From Macrolepiota albuminosa (lineage: Eukaryota > Basidiomycota > Agaricomycetes > Agaricales > Agaricaceae): a stretch of DNA of 64,000 nt. The position numbers and the translations under genes were made by a program. The stretch lies in contig JAMWFC010000082.1 of NCBI GenBank assembly GCA_027475525.1, positions 1,612,001-1,676,000 on the forward strand, read 5' to 3'. Shown piece by piece: positions 1-10,489 of this stretch; within the stretch, counting starts at the first letter, position 1, and every line of letters starts with the position of its first letter. The notes beneath the pieces are model-generated. The model worked only from the letters and a program-made list of their open reading frames with translations, made no database searches and was not told the origin of the DNA.

Positions 1-73
1 TACTATACCTAATTCCGTCACTGAAAATTCCCAGAAAACTCCACAAAACCTTACCAATTCCTCTCTTGTCTAC

Positions 74-748
74 TTGTACCTTATGACCTCAGACTCTTTC
101 CAGAAAATCACTACAAAAGACACATATCTCACCACTTTTCCTGGAGCTTCTGCTCCTGCCATTCTTGGACTTTCTGTTCCCCACTCTCTTGTTATCAATT
201 CTGATTCCCTTTCTGCCCCTGTTTATAATAATACTAACATTTTTAAGAGGAAAGGGGTACAGGTAAAAAAGAAATATAAGCCCGTTGCATTTAAAATCAA
301 ACCTGTTGCTGCCCACTCACTTGAAACTTTCCAAATCAAATGCCATATTCTTGGTGACCCTCTTGCTGACATTCCAACTCTCATGCCACATCTGATGCCC
401 TTCTGACCAACAGGACGCTTTACCGCTGAATGCCAACAGCAATTTGCCAAGGACCATGACACTAGTTTCCTCATCAAGAACGAAATGAATGTCCTTACTG
501 ACCTTGTCACTAAGCAGAATCAGGCCTTTGCCTGGGAAGACTCTGAACATGGCAGTTTGTGCACAGACTTCTTCCTGCCTGTGGTAATTCCTACTATTCC
601 TCATGTGCCATGGACTGAACATAACAGATCCTTGCCGTCCGGTATTAAGGCTGAGGTCTGTCAGATTATATGCACCAAGATACAAGCTAGTGTCTACGAG
701 CCATCTTACTGCTCCCAGCTGATTCTGTGTACTCAAGAAAAATGGTAA
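74..748 (+). pseudogene. gypsy pol linker and RT N-terminus (remnant)
   Basis: Two pieces in different frames (74-406 and 485-748) read as the stretch before and into a reverse transcriptase. The first holds KYKPVAFKIKPV and HILGDPLADIPTLMPH; the second has the fingers-type wording FAWEDSEHGS, DFFLPVVIPTIPHVPW and a Glu-Pro-Ser block near the end. The frame is lost at the stop after 406 and again at 748. This would have carried the link from protease or gag into the polymerase. It is a relic with no plausible function. Confidence 0.65.
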
Positions 749-1480
749 CTTGCATATTGTTCACAGTTTAGAGCCACTAAATAGGGTTACCATTCAGCAC
801 TCTGGCATGCCTCCTTTTCCTGACCACATTGCTGAGTCCTTTGTCAGGTGAATCTGTGGTGCCACTCTTGATCTCTATGTTGGCTATGACAAGTGCCTGA
901 TCCATCCCTCTTCTTGTGACCTTACCATGTTCCAAACTCTATTTGGCGCCTTGCACCTAGTTACACTCCCTATAGGCTAGACTAACTCAGTCCTTATCTT
1001 TCATGATGACATCATATTTATCCTCCAACCTGAGATCCCTCATAATGTGCTTAGCTTCATTGATAACATTGGCATTAAAGGCCCCAAGAACTGGCGACTC
1101 ATTGATGGCTTACTGGAAAAGCATCCCAATAATCATAATATATGCTTAGTGCTCTGGAACTTTTTTCAGCTCCTCAATCAGGTTTTCTAGTATATGAAGT
1201 ATAGCAGTGGGACCTTTAGCAGTCACAAGCTCCTTTTCTGTATGCCAAGATTCAAAATTCTGCTGCCTGACAAGTCTTGCCTAGTGCTTCTTGAGCACTG
1301 AGGTTCTTGCTGTGACTTATCTGAAGTCTGCGCCTTTCTGGGCACTGTTGGCATTCTCCATATATTTGTCAAGAACTTTGCACATCATGCCCATCACCTT
1401 ATTTGACTCACTTGTGCTAATAAATCCTTTGAGTTTGGCCCAGACCAAGTCAACTCCCAACACAACCTCATCAAAGCACT
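749..1480 (+). pseudogene. gypsy reverse transcriptase core (remnant)
   Basis: No long open frame exists, but translated pieces still show an RT palm: LDLYVGYDKCLIHPSS around 870-920, then TLPIG, and HDDIIFILQPEIPH at about 1003-1044, where HDD stands in place of the usual YxDD catalytic pair. In-frame stops fall between the blocks, for example a TGA shortly after 845 and a TAG where the conserved Trp after LPIG would be. The rest to 1480 is too degraded to read. Confidence 0.55.
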
Positions 1481-1489
1481 GAAAGATGC

Positions 1490-2061
1490 CAAGCCACTTG
1501 TTCCTATTGACTATGCCTCTGCTGACCCTGTCATTTTAGCTGTTGACACCTCCTATATTGCTGTCGGCTATTTTCTCTGTCAGTGCCTTAGCGACAACTG
1601 GAAACAACACCATTACAACCGCTTTGGATCTATTACGCTTAACAACTGGGAATCATGCTACAGTCAGCTGAAGTTAGAACTCTATAGTCTGTTCAAGGTG
1701 TTTCAAGCGCTAAGGATGTACCTTATTGGTGTGCACAACCTTATTGTCAAGGTGGATGCTAGGTACATCAAGGGTATGCTCCAAAACCCTGACATTCAGC
1801 CATTGGCTAGCTTGGATGATAGCTATCCTTATGTTTCACTTTGAGCTGGTTCATGTTAAGGGCACCTTCCATGGACCAGACGGTCTCTCTAGGCAACCTT
1901 GGCAGCCTGGCAACCCAGCAATAGATCCTGATGATGATAGTGACTTTGAAGATTGGGTTGACCGCTTACATGGCTTTATGCACCTTATTCAACAATCCAT
2001 CCACCTTCTGTGTTGGCAACAGCCCACCACCATCTTCCTGCACCCCATTGTCTCTTACTGA
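1490..2061 (+). pseudogene. gypsy RNase H domain (remnant)
   Basis: The first half reads in one frame with ILAVDTSYIAVGYFL, the first catalytic Asp block of LTR-element RNase H, and LELYSLFKVFQALRMYL, where the active-site Glu is expected. The second half, in another frame (1726-2061), gives HFELVHVKGTFHGPDGLSR, the usual end of the RNase H domain before the integrase, followed by an acidic spacer DPDDDSDFEDW. The frame change near 1820 shows a 1-nt shift. Confidence 0.65.
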
Positions 2062-2151
2062 CCTGACACCTTTAGCACCCTACTTACTTTCTACATAGCA
2101 AGCATTCTTAGTCAGGACTCCCCTCCGGTAAGGATTGTACAGGAACCTCGA

Positions 2152-3591
2152 TTGCTTAGAGAGGATAGTTGCCAACTTACCTATGATGTGGTACCCCAAT
2201 CTGCCAAAGCCCAAGCAGAAGATAAGCGCCTCTTAACTGTGGAACATTGGATACAAAAGCTTAAGTGCCCAGAAAACCTTAGCAACGATGAGTACGCAAC
2301 CTTTATTTGCTATGCTACTCACTTCTTCTTTACCAACAATTGTCTTTGGTGACAACATTGCAATGGTGCTCACAAATTGGTCATCAAGCAGGACAGTTGC
2401 CTACATATCCTACGTACTATGCATGACAAACTTGGTCACAGAAGTTTGTATGCTACCTGAGCCACTCTCTTGGAGCATTTTTGGTGGCCACACATCAGTG
2501 CTGATGTCGCCTGGTACATCAGGACTTGCCACCTTTGCCAGATTCAGCAGACTCACCAAGTGCTTATCCTGCCTACCATTGCCATGCCAGCACCCTTGTT
2601 CAGCAAGATCTACATTGACACCATGCATATGCCCAAGTCTGGTTGCTACAAGTATATCATCCAGGGATGCTGCTTGCTAATCCATTGGCTGGAGTTTCAC
2701 ATGCTCCAATGTGAGAATACTGATGCTGTCACTAAGTGGCTTTTTGAGGATGTCATTTGCTGATGGGGAGCGTTAAGGGAGATTGTCATGGATAATAGTG
2801 TGCCAATCATTAAAGTGTTGACTTATCTCGCCAAGAAGTACAACATTCAACATATTTACGTCTCTGGCTACAACAAACATGCTAATAGCTTAGTAGAACA
2901 ACCTCACTTTGATGTACAGCAAGCACTATTCAAGGCAGTCAATGGCAACAAGTCATGTCAGAGCAAGGTGACTTATTCAGTCTTTTGGTTAGAGAGGGTC
3001 ACTATTTGTAAGCGCATAGGTTGTTCTCCCTATTATGCTGCCACTGGCACCCATCCACTGCTCCCTGCCAATGTTGTCAAAGCGATGTATCTCCAACTGG
3101 CACCCAACAGTATCTTAGCAACTACTGACCTTATTGCCAGATGCACTATTGACCTCCAACGTCGACAAGAAGACTTGGAGCAACTACACAAAACTGTCTT
3201 TGCTGCCCCTCACCTAGCCGCACTTAGGTTTGAAACTGATTATAGCACTACCATCAAGGACTACAACTTCCTGAGGGGTGCACTAGTACTTATGCACAAC
3301 TCCAAGATTGAGACCTCCTATAACAAGAAGATGTGCCCACGATATCTAGGGCCATTGGTAGTTATTTCTTGCAACCGTGGAGGTGCTTACATCCTTTGTG
3401 AATTAGATGGATCAGTGCTCCATAGATCTGTTGCCACTTTCTGCTTGCTACCATACCTCACCAGAGAATGCCTTGACTTGCTGCTCAAAGCACTAGATAT
3501 TGATACTGCCAAGCTCCAGGAGCTGGAAGAAACAGAGCTTTTAGACAATGACGACTTGCTGACTATAACAAAAAAAGAAGAAAACAACTAA
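2152..3591 (+). pseudogene. gypsy integrase (remnant, C-terminal part still open)
   Basis: Pieces at 2152-2352, 2470-2763 and 2788-3591 cover the integrase. The zinc-binding end shows FWWPHI and CHLC (about 2479-2545). The catalytic core follows as YIDTMHMP, then MDNSVPII after an in-frame stop at 2761-2763, and the Glu block HANSLVEQPHF. The last frame is open for 267 codons, ending with the tail that follows the core and a lysine- and glutamate-rich C-terminus. Stops upstream mean it cannot be expressed as a polyprotein. Confidence 0.7.
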
Positions 3592-4276
3592 AAACATTAT
3601 AAAAACTTGATAAGCCAATTCTTTCATTTACTTATTTTCACTTCACTTTCCTTGCCAGACCACTTATAGTACTATACTTCACAGACATTCTTTTCTCATG
3701 TATTGAAGATGCAGTGCTAGCATGTCACCAATGCTTAGCACCTTGTGCAACTCTTGCCAAGGGTTTTTCGCTATGATAATCTACTGAGTGTTTCCCTTTT
3801 TCTTGAAATCTTGCTAAGTCCCTTGTTTATTACCTCTCTTACTGTGCCCTATTTAAATTTCTGATGCATCTATTCCTGCTTTGTGTGATACTTCCTTACT
3901 CACTTGTGGATACTCTCTTAGAAGTTGCTAATCTTCTCTCATTAGAACAGCGGCAAGAAAAGTATATAGAAGGCAGCATGGCAAGTATACATGCTATAAA
4001 CAATGGTGGCTAATCTACCCCATAGTCCATCCCTTCACTCTTGTCCCCTGGCGGTAGGCTGTCATCTGAAGGTGGCAGGGAGTCATCCCACAGCAGCAAG
4101 AGGTCCTCAGGTTGGATATTATTGGCGACCTGCCAGTCCAAAGCATCCTGGCAGTCGGCTTGGTAGTCTTGCAGAATGGCAAGACTGCGAGCCAAGTTGT
4201 CATAGCAGAGCTGGAATGCTATTAATTGGGCATGTACTTGCTCTTGTTTCTGACCAAGGACCTTCTCCATTCTTAC
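3592..4276. other. Non-coding spacer between two retroelements
   Basis: No recognisable gene or repeat boundary. It may hold the decayed 3' end or LTR of the left gypsy element, but no TG...CA repeat partner was found. A single 86-codon frame on the minus strand (4010-4270) is listed separately. Confidence 0.4.
4010..4270 (-). CDS. Small unrecognised open frame
   Basis: ATG-initiated, 86 codons. The N-terminal half is helical and rich in Gln and Leu (KVLGQKQEQVHAQLIAFQL), the C-terminal half acidic with repeated SLPPSDDSLPPGD. It could be the remains of a gag-like or coiled-coil protein of the flanking retroelement. I do not recognise it, and with no intact neighbour it may be chance. Confidence 0.15.
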   Translation of the reverse strand: MEKVLGQKQEQVHAQLIAFQLCYDNLARSLAILQDYQADCQDALDWQVANNIQPEDLLLLWDDSLPPSDDSLPPGDKSEGMDYGVD

Positions 4277-5003
4277 TGTCAGGTTCCGCTAAGTCGGGGG
4301 CTTTCTAGGAAAGCAATGCCCTTACGAGGTGGACTTGATCTACAAATACTTGGATGTCTGGAACTCTGGGGATAGGACTCCGGGGCTCAAGATGCAGACA
4401 GGGGTAATCCTAGGAGAGGGAACTTGGTCTGGGGGTTTTGGGTTTTAGAAGCTGGGGGTTAGGTGGGGGTCGAGTCGTGAACTGGGGGTTCTAAGACGAG
4501 ACCAGGTTAGCAAATTGTAAGTCGCGAAGTATGTACCAAACTTAGAGCACACGGTTGTTCAAGCATGCCAGTCAGTGCGTACCAATCAAGCAGAGGGCAC
4601 ACAACAATTCAAGTTAATATCAAGACTAGCGAATACAACGGGGGTTTACACTATAAGTACTAATCCGGGTCTCTGGAGTTCCGAGGTGTCTGGGATAAGT
4701 CCTGGAGGCATTGAATAGTGGGAGGGGGCTGTATGCCAGGATCGTGCATGTGAAGTGTGCAATCAATTGGTGTGGAGGGAGTCGTGATGCGTGATGGCAT
4801 GGGAGTGGTTGGCGTGATCCAATCATTGATTGGGGTTGATGGCGGTTGATTCCAGGCCTGTGATGTGGGTTGCCAGGGGTGCCGGGTGATGGCAGTGTCA
4901 GTAGTCGTGATGGCAGGGGCACGTCCTGGGGGGTCAGAGGGAGGGTCTCAGATGGGGTTTCAGGGGTGTCCCGGGGTGGATCCAGAGAGGAGGGGTTGTG
5001 ACA
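4277..5003 (-). repeat. LTR A, 3' LTR of the deleted copy
   Basis: 727 bp, TG...CA ends on the minus strand (TGTCACAACC ... CCTGACA). It keeps the TATA-like TTATAG and, about 28-30 nt downstream, AGTCTTGATATTA, the sequence proposed below as transcript start and self-primer. A G-run polypurine tract flanks it inside the element (5004-5015, read on the minus strand). Confidence 0.85.
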
Positions 5004-5129
5004 TCACCCCCCCATAGCGCCAAGACCCTCCAAGGCGTGCGTAGCCAGTGGTCCAGGCTGGAGTTCAAGCGTGGGGTCCAGCACATATCCTGACACATAT
5101 TGAAAAAAATTTTACCATCAAACTCAACC

Positions 5130-5247
5130 ATGTCGTGTACACCAACACATTCCCCGACGTTCCCGCCCACCAACAAAGTAGCCCTCCTGGTTACGTGGGA
5201 GGCCTGGGACACGAGATACTGGCACTGGCTCGACCGTGAGCATGTGG
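5130..5247 (+). pseudogene. Fragment of the antisense accessory gene (first exon)
   Basis: Starts at the same ATG context (ctcaaccATGtc) as the gene at 10,490 in the complete copy, and its 39 codons align with that first exon (MSCTPTHSPTFPPTNKVALL against MSRTPTHSLTPPQTNKVASL). It is cut by the internal deletion at about 5247. Preservation of the start codon and its leader in the deleted copy supports the reality of the gene in the family. Confidence 0.6.
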
Positions 5248-5578
5248 CCGGCATACACACGAAATGAGCGACATCCTCCGCCGTAGAGGTGTCTCTGTCG
5301 AAGAGGCAGAGTTGCACCAGGACCGGGAGTCGCTGAGCGGATTCCGGGGCAAAGGTAGACCATGCCTTGTCGATGAAGTTGTCTGTGGTGCCACTGTCAA
5401 CGAGGGTATTGAGGGGGGTTCTGGAGGGGGTGAGGCGGGTTTTGAGGAGGAGGGAGTGCGAGGAGTGGGAGGGTAGGTAAGCCGTGAGGGTGTCCTGTGC
5501 GAGTGTTGTGGAACAAAGATAGGAGACCGGGGCAGAGAAGATGTCGGGGTCAATTTCACGATTTAGGGTGTCTTCCAG
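5248..5578 (-). pseudogene. Protease fragment of the deleted chromovirus copy
   Basis: Minus-strand reading gives the retropepsin active-site block LVDSGTTDNFID and the following QLCLFDRDTSTAEDVAHF, matching the first protease domain of the complete copy (there LVDSGATDNFID). The catalytic Asp is kept, the Ala after Gly is Thr. The domain is cut at the deletion junction, so the flap and the C-terminal half are missing. Confidence 0.65.
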
Positions 5579-5580
5579 GT

Positions 5581-8254
5581 CTAAATCGCCGGGTCATTTT
5601 CTGAATACTCGTAGGTGGCATCCTCCCCTTTGAAGGTCCAGGTGGCACGTCCCATAACCTGTCGTTGGGGGCACTCAGAGATGAAATGGTCTTTCTCACT
5701 GCAGAGTATGCAAACGCCTTCCCTCCTTCGTCGTTCCTGCACATCCTTTGGAACCTCGATCCAGGGTCGTCTCTTTCTCTGGAGCTGATTGGCCTGGAGG
5801 GCCTCTTCGTCCCATTTGTCGGCAAAGTCGAGATCTTTGAGGTCCTCTGGGGGTTCCTTGGGGCTTGGGACGTCGCCCGGGTTGTTGGCGGCCACAGCGG
5901 CGTTGAGTTGGGCCTGGAGGCGGGCACCACTGCTGGGGTTAGTATTGGGTGGACCGCGACTCACCGGGGGTTGGCCACCAGGGAACGCGGGGGGACCGGG
6001 GTTTCAAATTTGGGGGTTGGGGGTTTTGCCGGAGGGCCAGTTCAAATACTCGCTGCGGTCTTCCCAGTAGCATTGGTCGATTTGCATGATGAGGGCCTTG
6101 TATCCGTCGTAGGAGGGTTGTTTTGGGGCGAGTCAGAGGACGTCCTTGATACATTGTGGCAGTGCATGGCGGAGGGCATACCAGAGGGCGCTGTAATTCC
6201 AACCTGTCTCGTAAGCTTCCTTCTCAAAACATATGATGAAGGTGGTGAAGCGTTCTTCAGAGCGCATCCGGAGGTTGAAGAGATTGTCTTTGGCCTCAGC
6301 CACGGTGTCGTAGATCCCAAACTTCTCGGAGAACTCGTCGATGAAGGCTTGCCAGCGAGAGAGTGCCAGGTTGTTGGGGTCAAACTGGATGAGGGCCGTG
6401 TAGTGGTCGAAGGCAATCCCCTGGAGGTATGAGGCGGCAAAGGCCACCTGGGAGCTGTCAACCTGAAAAGTGAGTGGCTTTGCCTGAAATGTGTTAAGAC
6501 ATTAAGTGAGGAATGTACGCCATTTTTGGGAGTCCCAGCCCATGAATGCATCGGGCTTTTGAATGTCCAGACGTCCTTTGTGGGTGAGGGTGTCGCAAGC
6601 GTCGTCCGGTCTGGTAGCGTTGTGGGGAGGGGGGCCAGCATTGTAGTAGTAGTAATAATGGTACCCCCCCCTCCTTGTGGAGGAAAGGCACCAAGGGCAG
6701 GACCCCACCTGCCTGGAGGGCCTCCTCTGGATGGCTCACCTGGGGGTCCACGCCCGGGAGGCCTGTTGTCTCAGAGGAGTTCGTTCTGACCGTGGGGAGG
6801 CCCGGGTCTCCATGCAGGGGGTGGCGGAGGTGGGGGGCCTGGGGGTCATCCTCGAGGTTTGGCTGGGGGAGGCGGAGGTGATCGGAGAGGGTTTGGCGGT
6901 GTTGGGTCGGTCTGAGGGGGGCCAGGTGCTGGGTCAGGTGCCGGGTTGTGTGGGGGACGTTCAACCCGGGAGGGTCACGCTTGCATCGGAGGCCGTGGGG
7001 GGTTCCGCAGGTCGAAGTGGGGCGGGGGGTCGTGGCGGAAGTTGGGCTCTGAAGGGGCCAGGGCTGACGTGGGGGGCAGTACCGGGGCGGTCGCAGGTGC
7101 GGGCACAAGGCATTGTTTGTTGTTGCCGTGCGTGAGCTCATCGATGTAGCACAGCGTGTCATCCATGCTAGGGGTGTCTGCCCAGGATCTACTGGGGTTC
7201 GCCGGGGGCGGGGGTGGGGCGTGCTCCATTTGCGGGAGTGGTTCCAGGGGTCTCTGGGGCTGTCCTCAGGTCTTGAAGGTGCTAGGAACGGAGTTAGCCC
7301 TACGGCAAGTCAACAAGCCTACTGTGCGGGCAGCAGGTTGGTCAAATAGTCCTCCCACTGAGTTGAGGGACCGTAGTATGGCTGAGGCATTTTGTCGCTC
7401 TTCCCGTTGTCGTTGCTCCAGAATGGGGACCACGGGGGCTGCCGGGGCTGGTTCCAGGGGTTCCCGTCAGATGTGAATTGAGCGGCCCGGGTCTGCAGGG
7501 TTGTTGAGGGGTCGAGGGGAAGGGGACGTGTGGACTTTGTTGAGCAGTTGTTGCAACTCTTCGCAGAGGATCATGTGTTGCGTCTATACTTTACCATAGT
7601 CTGCTCCAGGAGTTCTCCTTGCATGAGGCGATCCCCAAATTTGACCAAGCAATGGGCCCAGTCCTCTGGAGTGCCTGCGAAGTCGTTGTGTCCGAATTCT
7701 GTGAGTAGCACCCTTGCCCGCTGCGCGAAGTCCTCCAGCGAGATCCTGAGTGAGCGTAGTACTTCATCCCGTTGCTGTTCGTACTTCTCAAGGCATTGTT
7801 GTCCCATTGGCGAGGGAGAGGTCCGAGCAGGCAGGGCAGCGGTCGGGTAGTGTCGAGGAGGATAGTCTAAGTGGGGGGGTCCCCGGAGTTGGGGGGCAGG
7901 GCGCTGATAACCATAATAGGAGGTGGGTGCAAAGGGGCCCTTGCTGGGAGGGATTGGGCAAGGTCCACTGGGAATAGGTGGGGTCTCCGGCAGGCCCCTA
8001 GGGACACTCCGGTATGAGGGGATCTCCACGGGTCGTGCCATGGCTAGGTTGGGTGGGGGGGCCCAGCTGGCTGAGGGCCCCAGATCATAGAGAGATGGGT
8101 CAAGGGCCCAGTGGCAGTGGAGGTATTGGGGTTCATATAGGAGAGGTGGATAGGTAGGGCGGGGGGTCTGTACAGAGTAGTGATCGGGGACCGGGCACCC
8201 ATAAGGGTCGGTCTGGTAGCCCGTGAGGTAGTAGGTATGAATATACGTAGCCAT
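5581..8254 (-). pseudogene. gag of the deleted chromovirus copy (broken)
   Basis: ATG at 8254 opens MATYIHTYYLTGYQTDPYG, parallel to the gag at 20,204. The first frame stops near 7571, where two extra bases shift it. Later pieces restore a proline-rich middle, the capsid-like helical part (about 6133-6530), and a C-terminal CX2CX4HX4C zinc knuckle (CILCSEKDHFISEC, about 5690-5730). The protein would package element RNA; this copy could not make it. Confidence 0.75.
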
Positions 8255-8287
8255 CAAGAACAGTGTAAGGAGGGAGTCTTGATATTA

Positions 8288-9051
8288 TGTCAGGTTCCGC
8301 TGAGTCAGGGGCTTTCCGGGAAAGCAATGCCCTTACAAGGCGGACTTGATCTATGGATACTTGGGTGTCTGGAACTCCGGGGCTAGGTCTCCGGGGTTCA
8401 AGACACAGACAGGGGTAGTCCCAGGAGAGGGGGCTGGATCCGGGGGTTTTGGGTGTTAGATAGCTGAGGGTTGGGCGGGGGTCGAGTTGTGAACTGGGGG
8501 TTCTAAAACGAGACCAGGTTAACAAATTATAAGTCACAAAGTGTGTACCAAACTTAGAGCACGCGATTATTCAAGCATGCCAGTCAAAGCGTGCCAGTCA
8601 GTGCGTACCAGTCAAGCAGAGGGCATGCAACAATTCAAGTTAATATCAAAACTAGCAAATACAACAAGGAACTATGCTATAAGTACTACGGGGCCGGGTC
8701 TCAGGGTTCCAGGGTGTCTGGGTTGGGCTCCGGGAGGCATTGAGTAGCAGGCAGGGATTGTATACTTGGATTATGCATGTGGGGCGCACAATCAATTGGC
8801 ACGGAGGAGGCTGTGATGCGTGATGCGTGATGGCCGGAAGCAGGTCATGTGATCTGATCATTGATGGCGGTTGATTCCGGGGTCCGTGATGCAGGGTTCC
8901 CAGGGGAGCTGGCTGATGGCGGTCTTTGATGCGTGTGACGGCAGCATCAGCAGCTGTGGAGGCGGGGCACATTGTGGGGTTGACGGAAGAGGGCTCCAGA
9001 TGGGGCTCCGGGGGTGTCCCGGGGGGGTTCTGGAGGGGAGGGGTCATGACA
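8288..9051 (-). repeat. LTR B, of the deleted copy
   Basis: 764 bp, same ends as the other LTRs of the family. On its minus-strand 3' side the primer-site sequence follows directly (8274-8287, TAATATCAAGACT read on the minus strand). On the other side a purine-rich stretch AGAAGAGGGATG abuts it, so it is flanked as if it were both a 5' LTR of one unit and a 3' LTR of another. Confidence 0.8.
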
Positions 9052-9620
9052 CATCCCTCTTCTGCCACTCCCCAAACTCTCCGAGACACCACTCTATATG
9101 GCAGATGCCCATGCACCTTCTTTTCTTCTCTCCTGCCCTGATGCTGGACAATGCTGGGGGTTGCCAATAGATTTCTGTGGATGCCAATGAATACCAGTAG
9201 ATATCCAGCAGATGCTAGTGGGTCCTAATGGCTGCCGACAAACTCCGATGGATGCTAGCTGATAGCCAGCTGATGGCAGATGATGCCAATGCCTCTTTCA
9301 AGCCACAAAAACTTTTTTGGGAGGTATGCCACCCCCTTTCCACCTCAAAATATTCATATGAAGACCTGCAGGAATGTAAGTGGATGGCCGTTTATTGTGT
9401 TATTTGACCTTTGATTCTATCTGCTAGTAATGGACCTGTGGTGCAATGGTTAAATTGTCAGTGTGTTCTGTTGCTGGAGGCTTCCCCAAGGCTGGGGGTT
9501 CAATTCCTCCCTACAGGCATATGGCAGGCATGAAGAGTTACCTTTTTCTTTGGTCCAACCAGCCCCTATAGACCTGTGTGGGCCTATATAGGTTTGAGTT
9601 GGTCAACGTAGGTCTGTAGA
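9052..9620. other. Spacer with degenerate repeats and a tRNA-like segment
   Basis: The first 45 bp weakly resemble the interior next to the family's 3' LTR. About 9160-9300 is a loose run of gatgcc/agatgc-type words. No open frame. The host sequence resumes at 20,978 after the inserted chromovirus; the same kind of words occur there, consistent with one pre-insertion locus. Confidence 0.4.
9435..9517 (+). ncRNA. tRNA-like Pol III unit (tRNA pseudogene or SINE head)
   Basis: An A-box-like TGGTGCAATGG (9439-9449) and a perfect B-box GGTTCAATTCC (9497-9507) are correctly ordered. The 83 nt fold like a class II tRNA: a 7-bp acceptor (CCTGTGG with CTACAGG, one G-U), a 4-bp D stem (CAAT/ATTG), a weak anticodon stem with an 8-nt loop, a short variable arm and a 5-bp T stem. 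The faulty anticodon loop argues against a working tRNA. It may be a relic or the head of a SINE. Confidence 0.35.
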
Positions 9621-10360
9621 TGTCAGGTTCCGCTGAGTCGGGGGCCTTCCGGGAAAGCAACGCCCTTACGATGCGGACTTGACCTACGAATACTTGGGTG
9701 TCTGGAACTCCGAGGCTAGGGCTCCGGGGTTCAAGACGGGGACAGGGGTAATCCCGGGATAGGGGACTAGAGTCCGGAGGTTTTGGGTTGGAGGTAACTG
9801 GGGTTAGAGGGGGTCGAGTCGTGAACCGGAGGTTCTAAGACGAGACCAAGTTAGTAACTTAAGAGTCGCGAAGTGCGTACCAAAGCTTAGAGCACGCGAA
9901 TACTAAGGCGTGCCAGTCGAAGCGTACCAAACAAGGCGTACCAGTCAAGCAAGGGGCACGCAATATCCAAAGTAACAGTTATGCAATATCAAGACTAGCG
10001 AATACAACAGGGAACTATGCTATAAGTACTACGGGACCGGGTCTCGGGGTTCCGGGATGTTTGGGATGGGTTCCGGGGGTCATTGAGTAGCGGCAGAGGC
10101 TGCATACCGGGATCGCGCATGTGGGGCGCGCGATCAATTGGCGCGGATGGAGCTGTGATGCGTGATGCGCGATGTCCGGGGTGAGTCGCGTGATCCGATC
10201 GTTGATCGGGGCTGGGGACGGCTGATGGCGGTCCTTGATGCGCGTGATGGCGGTGTCGGCGGTCGTGATGGCGGGGCGTGTCCTGTGGGGTCGGAGGGAG
10301 GGTCCCGGATGGTGTTCTGGGGGTGTCCCGGGGTGGGCCCGGAGAGAAGGGGTCGTGACA
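9621..10360 (-). repeat. LTR C, 3' LTR of the complete chromovirus
   Basis: 740 bp, TGTCAGG ... GTGACA on the plus strand. It is the 3' LTR of the element and at the same time lies 130 bp upstream of the antisense gene's ATG, so any antisense promoter in it would drive that gene. It differs from LTR D by ten transitions. Confidence 0.95.
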
Positions 10361-10376
10361 TCACCCCCCCTTCAGC
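10361..10376 (-). other. Polypurine tract next to the 3' LTR
   Basis: Minus-strand reading is GAAGGGGGGGTGA directly before the TGTCACGACC start of the LTR. A purine run at this place primes plus-strand DNA synthesis in LTR elements. The same G-run precedes LTR A. Confidence 0.75.
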
Positions 10377-10489
10377 GCCGAGACCCTCCGAGGTGCGCGT
10401 AGCCGGGGGTTCGGACCGGGGTCCAACCGTGGGATCCGGCACCTGACTTGCCACATATCGAAAAAATTTTTTTACCATCAAACTCAACC

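Larger units (their letters stand above)
1..3591 (+). mobile_element. Decayed Ty3/gypsy retrotransposon, pol part, left end outside window
   Basis: Pol domains appear in the Ty3/gypsy order on the plus strand: pre-RT linker, reverse transcriptase, RNase H, integrase zinc finger, integrase core and C-terminal tail. Every domain is broken by stops or shifts, so no protein of useful length is made except the integrase tail. No LTR was recognised on the right and the left end lies outside the window. Wording of the conserved blocks resembles gypsy polyproteins common in Agaricomycete genomes (family knowledge). It is unrelated in sequence to the GC-rich family at 4.3-21 kb. Confidence 0.8.
4277..9051 (-). 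mobile_element. Internally deleted copy of the GC-rich chromovirus family (non-autonomous)
   Basis: Flanked by LTRs at 4277-5003 and 8288-9051 that begin TGTCAGG and end TGACA on the plus strand. The interior keeps gag and the start of the protease, then jumps directly to the antisense gene's first exon next to the left LTR. RT, RNase H, integrase and chromodomain are missing, with the junction at about 5247-5250. Flanks cttac (left) and catcc (right) do not match, so it is not a simple insertion. Compared with the copy at 9,621-20,977, many CpG sites have become TpG or CpA. Confidence 0.85.

Noticed and set aside
7571..8257. Independent 228-codon host gene
   Set aside because: It is the N-terminus of gag in the deleted chromovirus copy, shown by parallel sequence at 20,204.
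9435..9517. Functional tRNA gene
   Set aside because: The anticodon stem depends on two wobble pairs and the loop has eight bases with G at position 33, so only a tRNA-like relic is claimed.
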